DNA from: Primorskyibacter aestuariivivens
Lineage (GTDB): Bacteria > Pseudomonadota > Alphaproteobacteria > Rhodobacterales > Rhodobacteraceae
Length of the DNA stretch: 64,000 bases
Direction of reading: 5' to 3'
Assembly (NCBI RefSeq): GCF_028023675.1
Contig: NZ_JAQIOZ010000020.1
Location: 1 to 64,000 of the forward strand
The translations under genes were made by a program, and so were the position numbers. Below, in pieces: positions 1-8,630 of the stretch (position 1 is the first letter of the stretch; the number at the start of each line of letters is the position of its first letter). Below the pieces are notes generated by a model. The model searched no databases and was not told the origin of the DNA. It saw only the letters and a program-made list of their open reading frames with translations.

Positions 1-72
1 CTTGTCGCCACGCAACGCTTCCAACGCCACCTTGGCTTTAAACTGATCCGTAAAATTCCGGCGCTTCGCCAT
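1..72 (-). CDS. IS3-family transposase OrfA, N-terminal fragment
   Basis: The first 24 codons of a minus-strand ORF are visible, starting at the ATG at 72 and running off the window. The translation begins MAKRRNFTDQFKAKVAL, the usual start of the helix-turn-helix OrfA (HTH_Tnp_1) protein of IS3-family elements, which binds the IS ends and normally joins OrfB by programmed frameshifting. The start is preceded by GAAGGGATACGAG, which can act as a ribosome site. Nothing can be said about whether the transposase is intact. Confidence 0.75.
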   Translation of the reverse strand, partial: MAKRRNFTDQFKAKVALEALRGDK

Positions 73-138
73 TCTCGTATCCCTTCAAAGGTTTGGGATA
101 CACCTTAGCTGACTGTCCAGTTTTCCGGGACCACTTCA
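1..138 (-). mobile_element. Right-hand end of an IS3-like insertion sequence (partial)
   Basis: Read on the minus strand, the element begins TGAAGTGGTCCCGG at 138, with a short leader followed by the transposase start at 72. The TG terminus, the sequence GGAAAACTGGACA just inside it and the HTH-type first ORF are typical of IS3-family elements. The rest of the element lies off the left edge, so the second inverted repeat and the target duplication cannot be seen. The insertion has cut a DUF411 gene whose 3' part starts at 139. Confidence 0.75.
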
Positions 139-345
139 ATCATTGAAGGCTATGTCATTGAAGGCCATGTTCCGGCATCGGATATTCAGAGGCTTCTGGC
201 AGAGCGACCCGACGCGATTGGCCTGACCGTGCCCGGAATGCCGATTGGATCGCCGGGTATGGAAATGGGCGATCAACGCGATGCTTTTGACACGCTGCTT
301 GTTCTGCGCGATGGCAACACGGTGGTGTTTACGAGCCATACCTAG
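139..345 (+). pseudogene. DUF411 metal-binding protein, 3' fragment interrupted by the IS
   Basis: The open frame from 139 to the TAG at 343-345 encodes 68 residues, including VEGH-like IEGHVPASDIQRLLAERP and then VPGMPIGSPGMEMGD. This is the conserved C-terminal half of DUF411 proteins, small periplasmic proteins found in copper and silver resistance clusters. The frame is open right up to the IS terminus at 138 with no start codon, so the 5' half must lie beyond the IS. It converges on copZ, which fits an original membership of the same copper island. Confidence 0.8.
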
Positions 346-390
346 ATTAAATCGGATCAGGTCACTGCAGATCTGGACTAGGCCAAAACC

Positions 391-588
391 TCAAACTGGG
401 GTGGCGGGGTAACCGGCCTCGGCAAGAGCAGCCTGCACTTTTGCAACTTCCATGACGCTATCCAGCGCGATCCGTCTAGCTTCCATGTCGAAATTGATAT
501 GGGCTTCGGGGTCGAGGACTATGATAGCCTTTTCAACCGTCGCCTTGCAGTGGCCGCAACTCATGTCGGGGATGTGGAATGTCGTCAT
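391..588 (-). CDS. copZ: CopZ-like copper chaperone (heavy-metal-associated domain)
   Basis: A 65-residue cytoplasmic protein consisting of one HMA (ferredoxin-like) domain. It has the Cu(I)-binding motif MSCGHC near the N-terminus (residues 9-14) and the C-terminal AALAEAGYPATPV strand typical of CopZ. CopZ binds cytosolic Cu(I) and hands it to the CopA ATPase. The gene begins 21 bp after the copA stop codon on the same strand, so the pair is almost certainly co-transcribed. The ATPase lacks an N-terminal HMA domain of its own, which makes this chaperone its likely metal donor. Confidence 0.9.
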   Translation of the reverse strand: MTTFHIPDMSCGHCKATVEKAIIVLDPEAHINFDMEARRIALDSVMEVAKVQAALAEAGYPATPV

Positions 589-609
589 GCGTTTCTCCTT
601 TCTACCCAG

Positions 610-2943
610 TTACAGGTCAACACGTCTAAGACGCAACGCATTCGAGATAACCGAGACGGACGAGAGGCTCATCGCCGCGGCCGCGATCATCGGCGACAGG
701 AGAAGCCCGGTCACGGGATAAAGCAACCCGGCAGCAATCGGCACGCCAAGGGAATTGTAGGCGAAGGCGAAAAACAGATTCTGCTTGATGTTGCGCAGGG
801 TCGCCCGCGCCAGTTTGCGCGCCCGCACGATGCCCATCAGGTCGCCGCCCAGCAGCGTGATGCCGGCGCTTTCCATCGCCACGTCGGCACCGGTGCCCAT
901 GGCGATACCGACGTCGGCGGCGGCCAGCGCGGGCGCGTCGTTCACGCCGTCGCCCGCCATCGCGATCTTGTGGCCGTCACGGCGCAACTGGTCGATCAGG
1001 TCCTTCTTGGCTTCGGGCAGGATGCCGGCGCGCACCTCACCGATGCTGAGCTTGCCCGCCACGGCCTGCGCCGTGCGTTCGTTGTCGCCCGTCGCCATGA
1101 TCGCCCGCAGCCCTTGCGCATGGAGTTCCTTGATGGCCTGCGCGGTGCTGTCCTTGATCGGGTCGGCCACCGCCACGATGCCCGCCAGCGCCTCATCAAC
1201 CGCGATGAACATCGCTGTCTTGCCCTCGGCGCGCAGGGCATCGGCCTGTGTCTCGGCCTCGGCCGTATCGAGCCCCATCTCCTGCATCATCGCCGTGTTG
1301 CCGAGCGCCACGGCGCGTCCGCCGATCTGTCCCCGCACACCCTTGCCGGTGACCGCCTCGAAGTCGGTGGCTTCTTGCCGCGTGGCACCCGCCGCTTCAG
1401 TCCCTTCCACGATCGCTTCAGCAAGAGGATGCTCGGACCCGCGTTCCAGCGCTGCGGCCAACGACAGAAGGTCAGCCTCGGCCACATCCTCCAGCGCCAC
1501 CGTGTCGGTCAGCTTCGGCTTGCCCATGGTCAGCGTGCCGGTCTTGTCGACGATCAGTGTGTCGACGCCCGCCATGCGTTCCAGCGCCTCGGCATCCTTG
1601 ATCAGCACGCCCGCCTGCGCTCCGCGCCCCGCTGCCGTGGTGATCGAGATCGGGGTCGCCAGCCCAAGCGCGCAGGGGCAGGCGACGATCAGCACCGAAA
1701 CGGCGGCCGCCATGGCAAAGACGAGCACGGGTTCCGGGCCGAAGATCATCCAGACGGCAAAGGCGAGGATCGCCACCCCGACCACGGTCGGCACAAAGAC
1801 TGCCGAGACCCGGTCCGCCAACCCCTGGATCGGGGCGCGCGACTGCTTCGCGTTCGACACCATCGCCACGATCTGCGCCAGCACTGTATCGGCACCGACC
1901 TTGCTCGCTTCGATCACGAGGCTGCCGTTCTTGTTGATCGTGGCGCCGGTCACCGCATCGCCCGGACCTTTTTCCACCGGCATCGACTCGCCCGTCAGCA
2001 TGCTTGCATCTATAGAGGACCGCCCCTCGATCACCACGCCATCGACCGGGACCGCATCGCCGGGTCGCACACGCAGGCGATCGCCCTCCACGATGGAGTC
2101 CAACGGAACGTCGCTTTCGGAGCCATCTGCCTCGATCCGCCGCGCGGTCTTTGGCGCGAGGTCAAGAAGCGCTCGGATCGCATCGCCGGTGCGTTCGCGC
2201 GCGCGCAGTTCCAGCACTTGGCCGAAAAAGACCAGCGCCACGATGACGACCGACGCTTCAAAGTATGTGCCGACGCCAGCGCCCATGCGATACTGTTCGG
2301 GGAAAAGGCCCGGCAGGAACGTCGCGAAGATCGAATAGAGATAGGCCGCCCCGACGCCGAGGCTGATCAGCGTCCACATGTTGGGCGAGCGGTTCACGAG
2401 CGAGTCCCAGCCGCGCTTGAAGAACGGCAGCGCCGCCCAGAGCACGACGGGCGTCGCCAGCACGAACTCCAGGTAGCTGGCCGTCTGGTGTCCGATCCAG
2501 TCGCGCACCGGCAGGCCGACCAGCCCGCCCATGGTCAGGATGATCAGCGGCACAGCGGCCGCGGCCGAGATCCACATCCTCCGCGTGAAGTCGGTCAGTT
2601 CGTGGCTGGGTTCATCGGATGGCACCATCGGCTCAAGCGCCATGCCGCAGATCGGGCAAGCGCCGGGGGCGTCGCGGACAATCTCGGGGTGCATCGGACA
2701 GGTGTACTGGACGTTCGCAGGGGCCGCTTTCGGGCGTCCAGCGGCGCGGCCCGAGGCGTAAAACCACGGATCGGCCTTGAACTTCGTCTGACATTTTCCA
2801 GAGCAGAAGTGGAAAGTCTCGCCTTGGAACTCTGCGTGGCGCGTGTCGGATTGGACCGCGACCGTCATCCCGCAGACCGGATCCTTGGCCGTCTCTGCTC
2901 CCGCCGGAATGTCGGGCGCTGCGTGATTATGATCGTGCTCCAT
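610..2943 (-). CDS. copA: Cu(I)-translocating P-type ATPase (P1B-1), CopA type
   Basis: A 777-residue inner-membrane copper exporter. The N-terminus is His-rich (HDHNH), followed by a YHS-type domain (DPVCGM, about 21-65) and a second metal-binding segment with CPMHPEI and CPICGM (about 82-101) in place of the usual HMA domain. The pump core is complete: TGES at 317-320, the membrane CPC at 422-424, the phosphorylated Asp in DKTGT at 466 and GDGVNDAP from 664. The distal helices carry FAYNSLG and MSLSS, the YN and MxxSS signatures of Cu(I)-specific P1B-1 pumps. It lies 68 bp after the TVP38 gene and directly before copZ, in one apparent minus-strand operon starting at DUF302. Confidence 0.95.
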   Translation of the reverse strand: MEHDHNHAAPDIPAGAETAKDPVCGMTVAVQSDTRHAEFQGETFHFCSGKCQTKFKADPWFYASGRAAGRPKAAPANVQYTCPMHPEIVRDAPGACPICGMALEPMVPSDEPSHELTDFTRRMWISAAAAVPLIILTMGGLVGLPVRDWIGHQTASYLEFVLATPVVLWAALPFFKRGWDSLVNRSPNMWTLISLGVGAAYLYSIFATFLPGLFPEQYRMGAGVGTYFEASVVIVALVFFGQVLELRARERTGDAIRALLDLAPKTARRIEADGSESDVPLDSIVEGDRLRVRPGDAVPVDGVVIEGRSSIDASMLTGESMPVEKGPGDAVTGATINKNGSLVIEASKVGADTVLAQIVAMVSNAKQSRAPIQGLADRVSAVFVPTVVGVAILAFAVWMIFGPEPVLVFAMAAAVSVLIVACPCALGLATPISITTAAGRGAQAGVLIKDAEALERMAGVDTLIVDKTGTLTMGKPKLTDTVALEDVAEADLLSLAAALERGSEHPLAEAIVEGTEAAGATRQEATDFEAVTGKGVRGQIGGRAVALGNTAMMQEMGLDTAEAETQADALRAEGKTAMFIAVDEALAGIVAVADPIKDSTAQAIKELHAQGLRAIMATGDNERTAQAVAGKLSIGEVRAGILPEAKKDLIDQLRRDGHKIAMAGDGVNDAPALAAADVGIAMGTGADVAMESAGITLLGGDLMGIVRARKLARATLRNIKQNLFFAFAYNSLGVPIAAGLLYPVTGLLLSPMIAAAAMSLSSVSVISNALRLRRVDL

Positions 2944-3010
2944 GAGGTGCCAGCCTTTCGGTATTTCGTTTCAGCTTGCGGCCTCCAGCCGTTGGAAGCT
3001 CAAGCGCTTT

Positions 3011-3693
3011 TCAATCGTGATCGTGAGCGCCTTCTTCAGGCCTTCTCAGCATCGCCACCCAAAGCAGCGGCAATCCGGTGACCAGGCCGAGGCCAAGCAC
3101 CGCCCATGTCGCCCGCCCGGGGTCCCCGCTAACAGCCTCGCCACCGAAATGCGCGAGCAAGACGCTCGCTGGAACGATACCCGCCAGTGTCGCAAGCGCG
3201 AAGCGCCAAGCTTGCAGTCGGCTGAGCCCCGCCGCGTAGCTGATCATGTCGAAGGCCACGAAGGGCATCAGGCGGCTGGCAAAGACCGTTGCCGTCAACG
3301 CGGTCTGCGAGCCGAGCAGACCGGCATCGACCCGGTCACCGAACACACGTCGCAAGACGTCATGACCCAGAACTCGCGCGAGGCCGAACGCGATCAACGC
3401 CCCGAGCTCTGCGCCGATCACGACCTGGACGGTCCCCCAGAGATGCCCGTAGGCAGCCCCGGCGGCCAGCGCGATGGGCGCGCTCGGGATCGGGCTGGCC
3501 ACGACCGCGAGGGTCATCAGCGTGACGATCACAACCGGCCCCAGAGGCCTGCGCGCGCCACCAGCATATCGAGGCGCTCACCGTCCATCAGCCCGCGCGC
3601 CGCTGCGAACGCCGATGGCGCGAACTGCCATACGCCGAGAAGGGCGATCCCGAGGATCGCAAGCGCCGCGAAGATGGCGCCGCGCAGGCTCAT
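3011..3693 (-). pseudogene. TVP38/TMEM64 (VTT domain) membrane protein gene with a -1 frameshift
   Basis: The ATG at 3693 overlaps the stop of the upstream DUF302 gene as ATGA, and the first codons encode a membrane anchor (MSLRGAIFAALAILG). This frame stops at a TGA right after GLWGRL, near 3533. One base later the frame continues as VIVTLMTLAVVASPIPSAP and then a full VTT (SNARE-associated/DedA-like) domain to 3011. Restoring one C in the GGGGCC run near 3536-3541 would give the expected GLWGPVVIVTLM. The gene is therefore broken here or carries a sequencing error. A truncated product could start at the GTG at 3532. Members are polytopic inner-membrane proteins often found beside metal-resistance genes; the function is not established. 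Confidence 0.8.
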
Positions 3694-4061
3694 CTCAGAT
3701 CGCCTCGACGGCCTTCGCCCGCGACGGACGTTAGTTCAGCGTTTTTGATCGCCTGCATCGACGCCACCGGGTCGATGGCGCTGACCTCAACGCCGCCATC
3801 TACCTCGCGCAGGATGACGTTGCAGGGCAGCATCGCTCCCACCCGCGGCTCGATCCCGATCGCCTGATGCGCCATCTTGGGGTTGCAGGCGCCGAGAATA
3901 CGATAGGCCGACATCTCGACGTCGAGCTTCTTTTTCATCGTCGCCTTGACGTCGATCTCGGTCAGCACGCCGAATCCGTTATCAGAGAGGGCGGCTCGGA
4001 TGCGGGCATCGATGTCTTCAAGTGTGGCGTCCTTGAACATGCCGTTGATCGTATAGCTCAC
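3690..4061 (-). CDS. DUF302 domain protein
   Basis: A 123-residue soluble protein matching the DUF302 fold (about residues 25-90), with the family-like segment ACNPKMAHQAI, then a hydrophobic GAMLPCNVILRE strand. DUF302 proteins are common in metal and redox stress clusters but their biochemical role is unknown. The gene heads the minus-strand unit DUF302-tvp38-copA-copZ, overlapping tvp38 by four bases (ATGA). Its start lies opposite the SHOCT gene, with 243 bp between the two starts holding the regulatory region for both directions. Confidence 0.85.
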   Translation of the reverse strand: MSYTINGMFKDATLEDIDARIRAALSDNGFGVLTEIDVKATMKKKLDVEMSAYRILGACNPKMAHQAIGIEPRVGAMLPCNVILREVDGGVEVSAIDPVASMQAIKNAELTSVAGEGRRGDLR

Positions 4062-4211
4062 TGAAAAGGAATCCTTGGTTTGGGGCTTGCGAGACGCTGA
4101 CTACATGCGGCGGCGCTGAAATCGGCCTTGCGCGGCCAAATCAGAGATGTCGTACTACAATCCACGCCTGCGTATCTGCGCAGCATGCTATAGTATTTTG
4201 CCGCTGCCGTC

Positions 4212-4225
4212 TTGATGCAGATCAG
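4212..4225. promoter_or_regulatory. FNR/FixK-like box TTGAT-N4-ATCAG
   Basis: TTGATGCAGATCAG differs at one position from the palindromic FNR-family consensus TTGAT-N4-ATCAA used by FnrL in Rhodobacteraceae. It lies in the divergent region, about 80 bp upstream of the SHOCT start and about 150 bp upstream of the DUF302 start. This would link the copper island to oxygen limitation. It is a motif match only; no promoter could be assigned with confidence. Confidence 0.4.
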
Positions 4226-4304
4226 GGCTTAGGCGCCCTTTTTCCCATATGATTAAGTACTTAGTGGGTGGCCGCAGTCGATGCCATGCCGAGGGAGTCA
4301 AAGG

Positions 4305-4676
4305 ATGGAATTCAGGAACAGGGCGATTGTCCCGAGCATGGCGGGCGCACTCTGCCTCGCCGCGAGTTCGGCGATGGCACAGGTCGGGGAAATCCCGGAT
4401 CGAAACGGCCTTTATTATCATGGCCATGACATGATGTGGGGCAGCAGCCAGTGGGGAGGCTTCGGGATGGTCCTTGGGCCGATCTTCATGATTCTGATCG
4501 TCGTCGGGATCGTTGCCGGGATCATATATCTCCTGCGCCTGTTCGGCGTGGCCGGACCCGCCGCCAGCAGTCATGCCGCGCACGACAGAGCTTTGGCGCT
4601 TCTGAAAGAGCGCTATGCCAAGGGCGAGATCGACTCGACCGAGTTCTCCGAACGCAAAAAGCTGCTGGCAGACTGA
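4305..4676 (+). CDS. Small exported/membrane protein with C-terminal SHOCT domain
   Basis: A protein of 123 residues counted from the ATG at 4305, chosen because GAGGGA lies 8-14 bases upstream. An alternative ATG at 4281 adds eight residues. It has a signal-like N-terminus (IVPSMAGALCLAASSAMAQ), a His/Met-containing stretch (YYHGHDMMWG), one strong transmembrane helix (MILIVVGIVAGIIYLLRLF) and a C-terminal SHOCT motif (LKERYAKGEIDSTEFSERKK). SHOCT segments mediate oligomerisation in many small membrane proteins. Its place before the multicopper oxidase and the His/Met cluster suggest a role in periplasmic copper handling; that is inference. Confidence 0.8.
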   Translation: MEFRNRAIVPSMAGALCLAASSAMAQVGEIPDRNGLYYHGHDMMWGSSQWGGFGMVLGPIFMILIVVGIVAGIIYLLRLFGVAGPAASSHAAHDRALALLKERYAKGEIDSTEFSERKKLLAD

Positions 4677-4688
4677 TCCCCGGCGCAT

Positions 4689-4707
4689 CGTGTCCTTTGA
4701 GGACACG
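4689..4707. other. Perfect 7-bp inverted repeat between the SHOCT and oxidase genes
   Basis: CGTGTCC, a five-base loop, then GGACACG. It lies 13 bp after the SHOCT stop and 120 bp before the oxidase start. There is no T-tract, so it could be an operator or a weak attenuating hairpin. Confidence 0.35.
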
Positions 4708-4827
4708 CGAGGCTCTGGTCGCGCCTACAGGCAGCTGCGATGGTTTCAGTCTCGTGTTCCGTCATACCCCACTGCCAAAGAAGGGTTTGCCATGGCGACG
4801 CTTCCAGCCAAACCTTGAAAGATCAGA

Positions 4828-6237
4828 ATGAAGAGACGCCAGTTCCTGACTTCGACCTCCGCAGCGATCCTGTCCGCTGGCGTCCTTTCGCAAACGTCAG
4901 TCCGACAAGCCTGTGCGCAGGGACAAACGCCGCAAACGCGGCTCGCCATGCCGCCGCTTCTCGATACGCGGGACACGGGGCGTTTGGCGCTGACGGCGAC
5001 GTCGGGGAGCACCGCCTTTGCCGGTGGTCCCGGCATGCCGACCGCCGGCTTCAATCAGGCGTATCTGGGCCCGACCATCCTGATGCAGAACGGTGAACTG
5101 GCCGCCGAAGTGAAGAATACTCTTGGTGAACCCATCAGCACGCACTGGCACGGCCTTCTGGTGCCGGGTGAACATGACGGCGGTCCGCATCTCGCAATTG
5201 CGCCCGGCGCCACATGGCAACCGGAGATGTCCATTGGGCAGGACCCGGCAACCATCTGGTATCACTCGCATATCCACGAGCGAACTGCGGAGCAGGTCTA
5301 TTTCGGACTGGCCGGGGTCATCCACGTGACGGACGGGCAGGACGACGCGCGCGGGCTGCCGTCTACATATGGCCTCGACGATCTGACACTGGTTTTGCAG
5401 GATCGCCGGTTCGATGCCTCCGGGCGTATGGTTTATGACCCGTCGATGATGGACATTATGCACGGGTTTGCCGGGAACCGGATGCTGGTCAATGGTCAGG
5501 TGGGCGCGACTGCGGTCGTGCCGCAGGGGATCGTGCGGCTGCGCCTGCTCAACGGCTCGAACGCGCGCATCTATACGCTGTACCTCGACGATACGCGGCC
5601 CATGCACCTGGTGGCAACGGATGGCGGCTTCTTGCCTGCACCCGTCGCGCTGGATGTGCTGCGCCTGGCACCTGGTGAACGGGCCGAGGTGCTTGTGGAT
5701 TTCTCGTCGGGCGGAACGCCGGTGCTGATGAGCGATCCGGGCCAAGCCTATGGCGTCCTGCAGTTCGCCACCGACTCGGCGCTGTCCGCTCGGATCACCC
5801 GCCTGCCTGATCAGTTGGATGGCGCGCCCGCGGATTTGTCAGGCGCCGAGGTCGCTACGAGGCAGTTCACGCTCGACATGGGCATGGGCGGCATGATGAT
5901 GGGCGGCGGTGGCTTTGCCATCAACGGTCGCCCTTTCGACATGCGCCGGATCGATTTCGAGGTCGCCCTCGGATCGGTAGAACGCTGGCAGATCCGCAGC
6001 ACCATGGTGGCGCATCCTTTCCACGTCCACGGCGTACGCTTCCGGGCGGTCACTGAGAACGGTGGGCCCCCGCGCCCCGAGAACACCGGCTGGAAAGACA
6101 CAGTGCTGGTGCCCGGCGAGGCCGAGATACTCGCTCGGTTCGACCAGCCCGCCAGCCGCGAGACACCGTTCATGTTTCACTGCCACATCCTCGAACACGA
6201 GGATGCGGGCATGATGGGGCAGTTCACTGTCACCTGA
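4828..6237 (+). CDS. Tat-exported multicopper oxidase (CueO/CopA-type cuproxidase)
   Basis: A 469-residue periplasmic oxidase expected to oxidise Cu(I) to the less toxic Cu(II) with reduction of O2 to water. The N-terminus KRRQFLTSTSAA is a twin-arginine signal with cleavage near ACAQG (about residue 32). All copper ligand motifs are present: HWH at 106-108, HSHIH at 146-150, HPFHVHG at 396-402 and HCHILEHEDAGMM at 451-463, giving the type 1, 2 and 3 sites. A Met/Gly-rich loop (MGMGGMMMGGGG, about 351-362) resembles the Met-rich cuprous-binding region of CueO but is much shorter. It follows the SHOCT gene on the same strand and is the last gene of the island. Confidence 0.92.
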   Translation: MKRRQFLTSTSAAILSAGVLSQTSVRQACAQGQTPQTRLAMPPLLDTRDTGRLALTATSGSTAFAGGPGMPTAGFNQAYLGPTILMQNGELAAEVKNTLGEPISTHWHGLLVPGEHDGGPHLAIAPGATWQPEMSIGQDPATIWYHSHIHERTAEQVYFGLAGVIHVTDGQDDARGLPSTYGLDDLTLVLQDRRFDASGRMVYDPSMMDIMHGFAGNRMLVNGQVGATAVVPQGIVRLRLLNGSNARIYTLYLDDTRPMHLVATDGGFLPAPVALDVLRLAPGERAEVLVDFSSGGTPVLMSDPGQAYGVLQFATDSALSARITRLPDQLDGAPADLSGAEVATRQFTLDMGMGGMMMGGGGFAINGRPFDMRRIDFEVALGSVERWQIRSTMVAHPFHVHGVRFRAVTENGGPPRPENTGWKDTVLVPGEAEILARFDQPASRETPFMFHCHILEHEDAGMMGQFTVT

Positions 6238-6360
6238 CGCCTGCTCCGCATCAGCAGTCGTGGTCGACCGATGCAGGGGCTTCTGCAGGGGCTTCGTTCA
6301 GAGGGCTATTTTTTATATAATAAAATTCAATAGGTTAGGGTGGAGAAGGTTCGACGCCAA

Positions 6361-6377
6361 ACCCATCCCCTCCGCCA
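6361..6377 (+). other. tRNA-Ser 3'-end-like sequence, possible attachment-site remnant
   Basis: ACCCATCCCCTCCGCCA contains a plausible 3' acceptor arm (CCCCTCC), a G discriminator and CCA, which is the pattern of a tRNA-Ser 3' end. TTCGA occurs 14 bases before. No folded tRNA can be drawn, because the T arm does not pair. It follows an AT-rich stretch (6310-6335) just past the copper island, where an att remnant of an integrated island would be expected. This is a low-confidence inference. Confidence 0.22.
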
Positions 6378-6431
6378 CGTCCACCTTTTGCGAAGCATAG
6401 AAAATCGAAGTCCTGTCATTTGGCCGGGATG

Positions 6432-8351
6432 TCAGCGGACCAGGAGTTCCTCGTCGCAGACCACTTCCAATTGACGGATGTACTCTTCGTCCGGTGTCTC
6501 GTCGGTGCGAGACGGTTCAGCGACGATGTCCGAACCTGCGCCGACAACCAGACGCTCGCGGAAGACCCGCATCACATGTGCCACGCCTTTGGGTTTGACG
6601 GATCGCAAATCATCCTCGAAATAGGCACCGCGATTGAAGCCTCCGGTGATGATTTCGTAGGACGGAAAATACAGCACATTGTCGAAACCCTGTGCCAGAT
6701 CGCCTGCAACCGCCCGCAGGACCGATTTCGAGTAGGTCGTCGCGCTCAGCGCGTCCGTATCGGTATAAGTCGCGATCAGCGGGACGGGGGACACAGTGAG
6801 GATCACCTTTGCCGTCGGATTGATGCGGGCGAGTTCGACCAGAAACGCCGACATCTCTGATGTCACGGCCCCAAAGTTCGCATTCACGAATTCATAATGA
6901 TCCGGATTGATCCTAGACGTGATCGCGGCTGGCGCGACCGGGAAATTGGCCCCGTCGCGACGATCCACCCAGCCTTCGGTCAGGCCCATGGTAAAGACAA
7001 AGACATCGAGGCTTTCGAACATCTCGCGCACGGACGCCAGATGCTCTGTGCGCGCCGCATCCACGGCCTCGGGGCTTTCAAAGACCTCGCCGATATTCGG
7101 CCTGAACGGATCGACGAAACCGCCTTCGACCTCCCAGGCGGTTTCAACCGGTTGAAAACGCCCATAGGCGCGGCGGATGAGCTGAAGCAGCTGGCGTGCG
7201 CAATAGATGTTGCCGTAGCGCGCCGAAAACAGCCCGTAGCCCCGCGCGTCCGCCACCTCGGCGGGCATGTCCTCGGGCGCGGTTTCGGCCACATAGTAGG
7301 TCAGGCCGTCGGCAACCATGGCGCGCGCGACATGTTGGGCAAAGCAGCTGCCCGCCGTTGCCACCTTGGTGTCCGGGGCAATCACGGGCTGCGTGTGGCC
7401 GATCGGGCATACGTCCTGTGTGGCGGGGCGCGCCACGGCGCGCGTCCAGAACGCATGGTTGGGTTGGCTGCGATAGGGATTGCGCGCCGCCTCGGGCGCG
7501 TTTTTCCCCTTCCAGAGCCGGAGCGCCTTGTCGAACTGCGCGTTGGAGGCGTCATTGAACGTCAGTTGGCCCTTGTTCGCCTGAAGAATATCGTAGCAGA
7601 AATCCACGAAGTCCCTGCAACTGATCAGCTTGCCCCCCAGATGCGCCCCCAGTTTGCGCACATGGTTCGGATCGGAAATCAGGTTTTGCGCCGCAGGATG
7701 GTTGGCTTGCGGAGAAATGGCGAATTTTTGCAGCGGATCCGTGCAAAACGCGGCCAGTCCTGCGGGCAGGTCCAGACCGGCGTCGCGCCGCAGGATTTCG
7801 CGCAGGACATCCTCGACAACGGTGAGTTTGGGGTGATTTCCGGTATGAAAGAAAACACCCTCCGCGTACCATTTGGAGATGAGCTGATCTATGTCGGCAA
7901 TGTAGGGTGACACGCGGCGTGCCATGTTTTTCCGCGCGCGATGCAGGGCCTGTTTGTAGCCCATCAGATCGCAGAATTCGGGTGTGTAAAGTGCCTTTGC
8001 CTCTTTTCGGGTCAAGCCATTGCGGAACGCGCCAACCGCAATCCGCGACATCGGTGCCATTTGGCGACCGTCTTGATAGGCAATGTTGATCTCGTCATCG
8101 GGGGTAAAGCCGTCGAAGAACAAGACGGGCATAAGGACCAGTTTGGGGTGATCTTTCAAGGCGGTCTTGAGTTCCGCCCGCTTTTTATAGGTTTCATGCG
8201 CGATGACCATGTCAAAGCCGCGAATGTAATCCTGTTCCAGATGTTCGGGATCGATTTTACCAAACAGATGCGTGCTGACCTCATGCCCGGCCATTTCGAG
8301 AAGTTCGGCAGCGGAAAGCAGCTGACAATTTCCGAATTGCAGTATTTTCAC
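6432..8351 (-). CDS. WcbI-like / GSCFA two-domain protein, likely surface polysaccharide modification
   Basis: About 639 residues from the GTG at 8351, chosen because AAAGGA lies just upstream and the protein then starts directly with the domain (VKILQFGNCQLL). An upstream ATG at 8381 is less likely. Residues 1-100 resemble the WcbI family, implicated in capsule biosynthesis, with the QFGNCQ motif. From about residue 320 there is a GSCFA domain, whose namesake motif is visible as AGSCFAQHVARAM, followed by FTMGLTEGW and the TVSPVPLIATY block. GSCFA belongs to the SGNH/GDSL-like hydrolase group. No signal peptide is seen. It is a lone gene with gaps of 194 and 279 bp on its sides. Confidence 0.8.
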   Translation of the reverse strand: MKILQFGNCQLLSAAELLEMAGHEVSTHLFGKIDPEHLEQDYIRGFDMVIAHETYKKRAELKTALKDHPKLVLMPVLFFDGFTPDDEINIAYQDGRQMAPMSRIAVGAFRNGLTRKEAKALYTPEFCDLMGYKQALHRARKNMARRVSPYIADIDQLISKWYAEGVFFHTGNHPKLTVVEDVLREILRRDAGLDLPAGLAAFCTDPLQKFAISPQANHPAAQNLISDPNHVRKLGAHLGGKLISCRDFVDFCYDILQANKGQLTFNDASNAQFDKALRLWKGKNAPEAARNPYRSQPNHAFWTRAVARPATQDVCPIGHTQPVIAPDTKVATAGSCFAQHVARAMVADGLTYYVAETAPEDMPAEVADARGYGLFSARYGNIYCARQLLQLIRRAYGRFQPVETAWEVEGGFVDPFRPNIGEVFESPEAVDAARTEHLASVREMFESLDVFVFTMGLTEGWVDRRDGANFPVAPAAITSRINPDHYEFVNANFGAVTSEMSAFLVELARINPTAKVILTVSPVPLIATYTDTDALSATTYSKSVLRAVAGDLAQGFDNVLYFPSYEIITGGFNRGAYFEDDLRSVKPKGVAHVMRVFRERLVVGAGSDIVAEPSRTDETPDEEYIRQLEVVCDEELLVR

Positions 8352-8630
8352 AATGGTTCCTTTGAATTCACGCGGCAGCACCGGCCAGAAATTTCAGTCC
8401 CATTATAGCCGTGGCACCCGAAACCTCCAGATCAAGCCTTGCGCCAGGAGTGGTCGCGACAGAAAGACGCCTGCCTTGATTACTTTATTGGCGGCCATGC
8501 GCAGCGCCAATCCGGTTGCATCATCGGGGCGCGTTTGCGCCGTCCGGCACAGAGCGGCTGGAGACGGAAAGGTCCCGGTCGCCCCACCATGCAGGATATG
8601 TTGGACAGGTCACAAAACACGCGGCCCGGA

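Noticed and set aside
499-3081. 860-codon plus-strand open frame
   Set aside because: It is antisense to copZ and copA, which have complete family motifs. The translation is Arg/His-rich and low in hydrophobic residues, typical of a shadow frame in GC-rich DNA.
6340-6380. A complete tRNA gene
   Set aside because: Only the last 11-17 bases resemble a tRNA-Ser end. The T arm does not pair and no anticodon arm is found.
8382-8630. Possible RNA gene or small ORF between the GSCFA gene and pdhC
   Set aside because: I found only a small GGCGC/GCGCC hairpin without a T-tract. There is no convincing reading frame or known RNA pattern.
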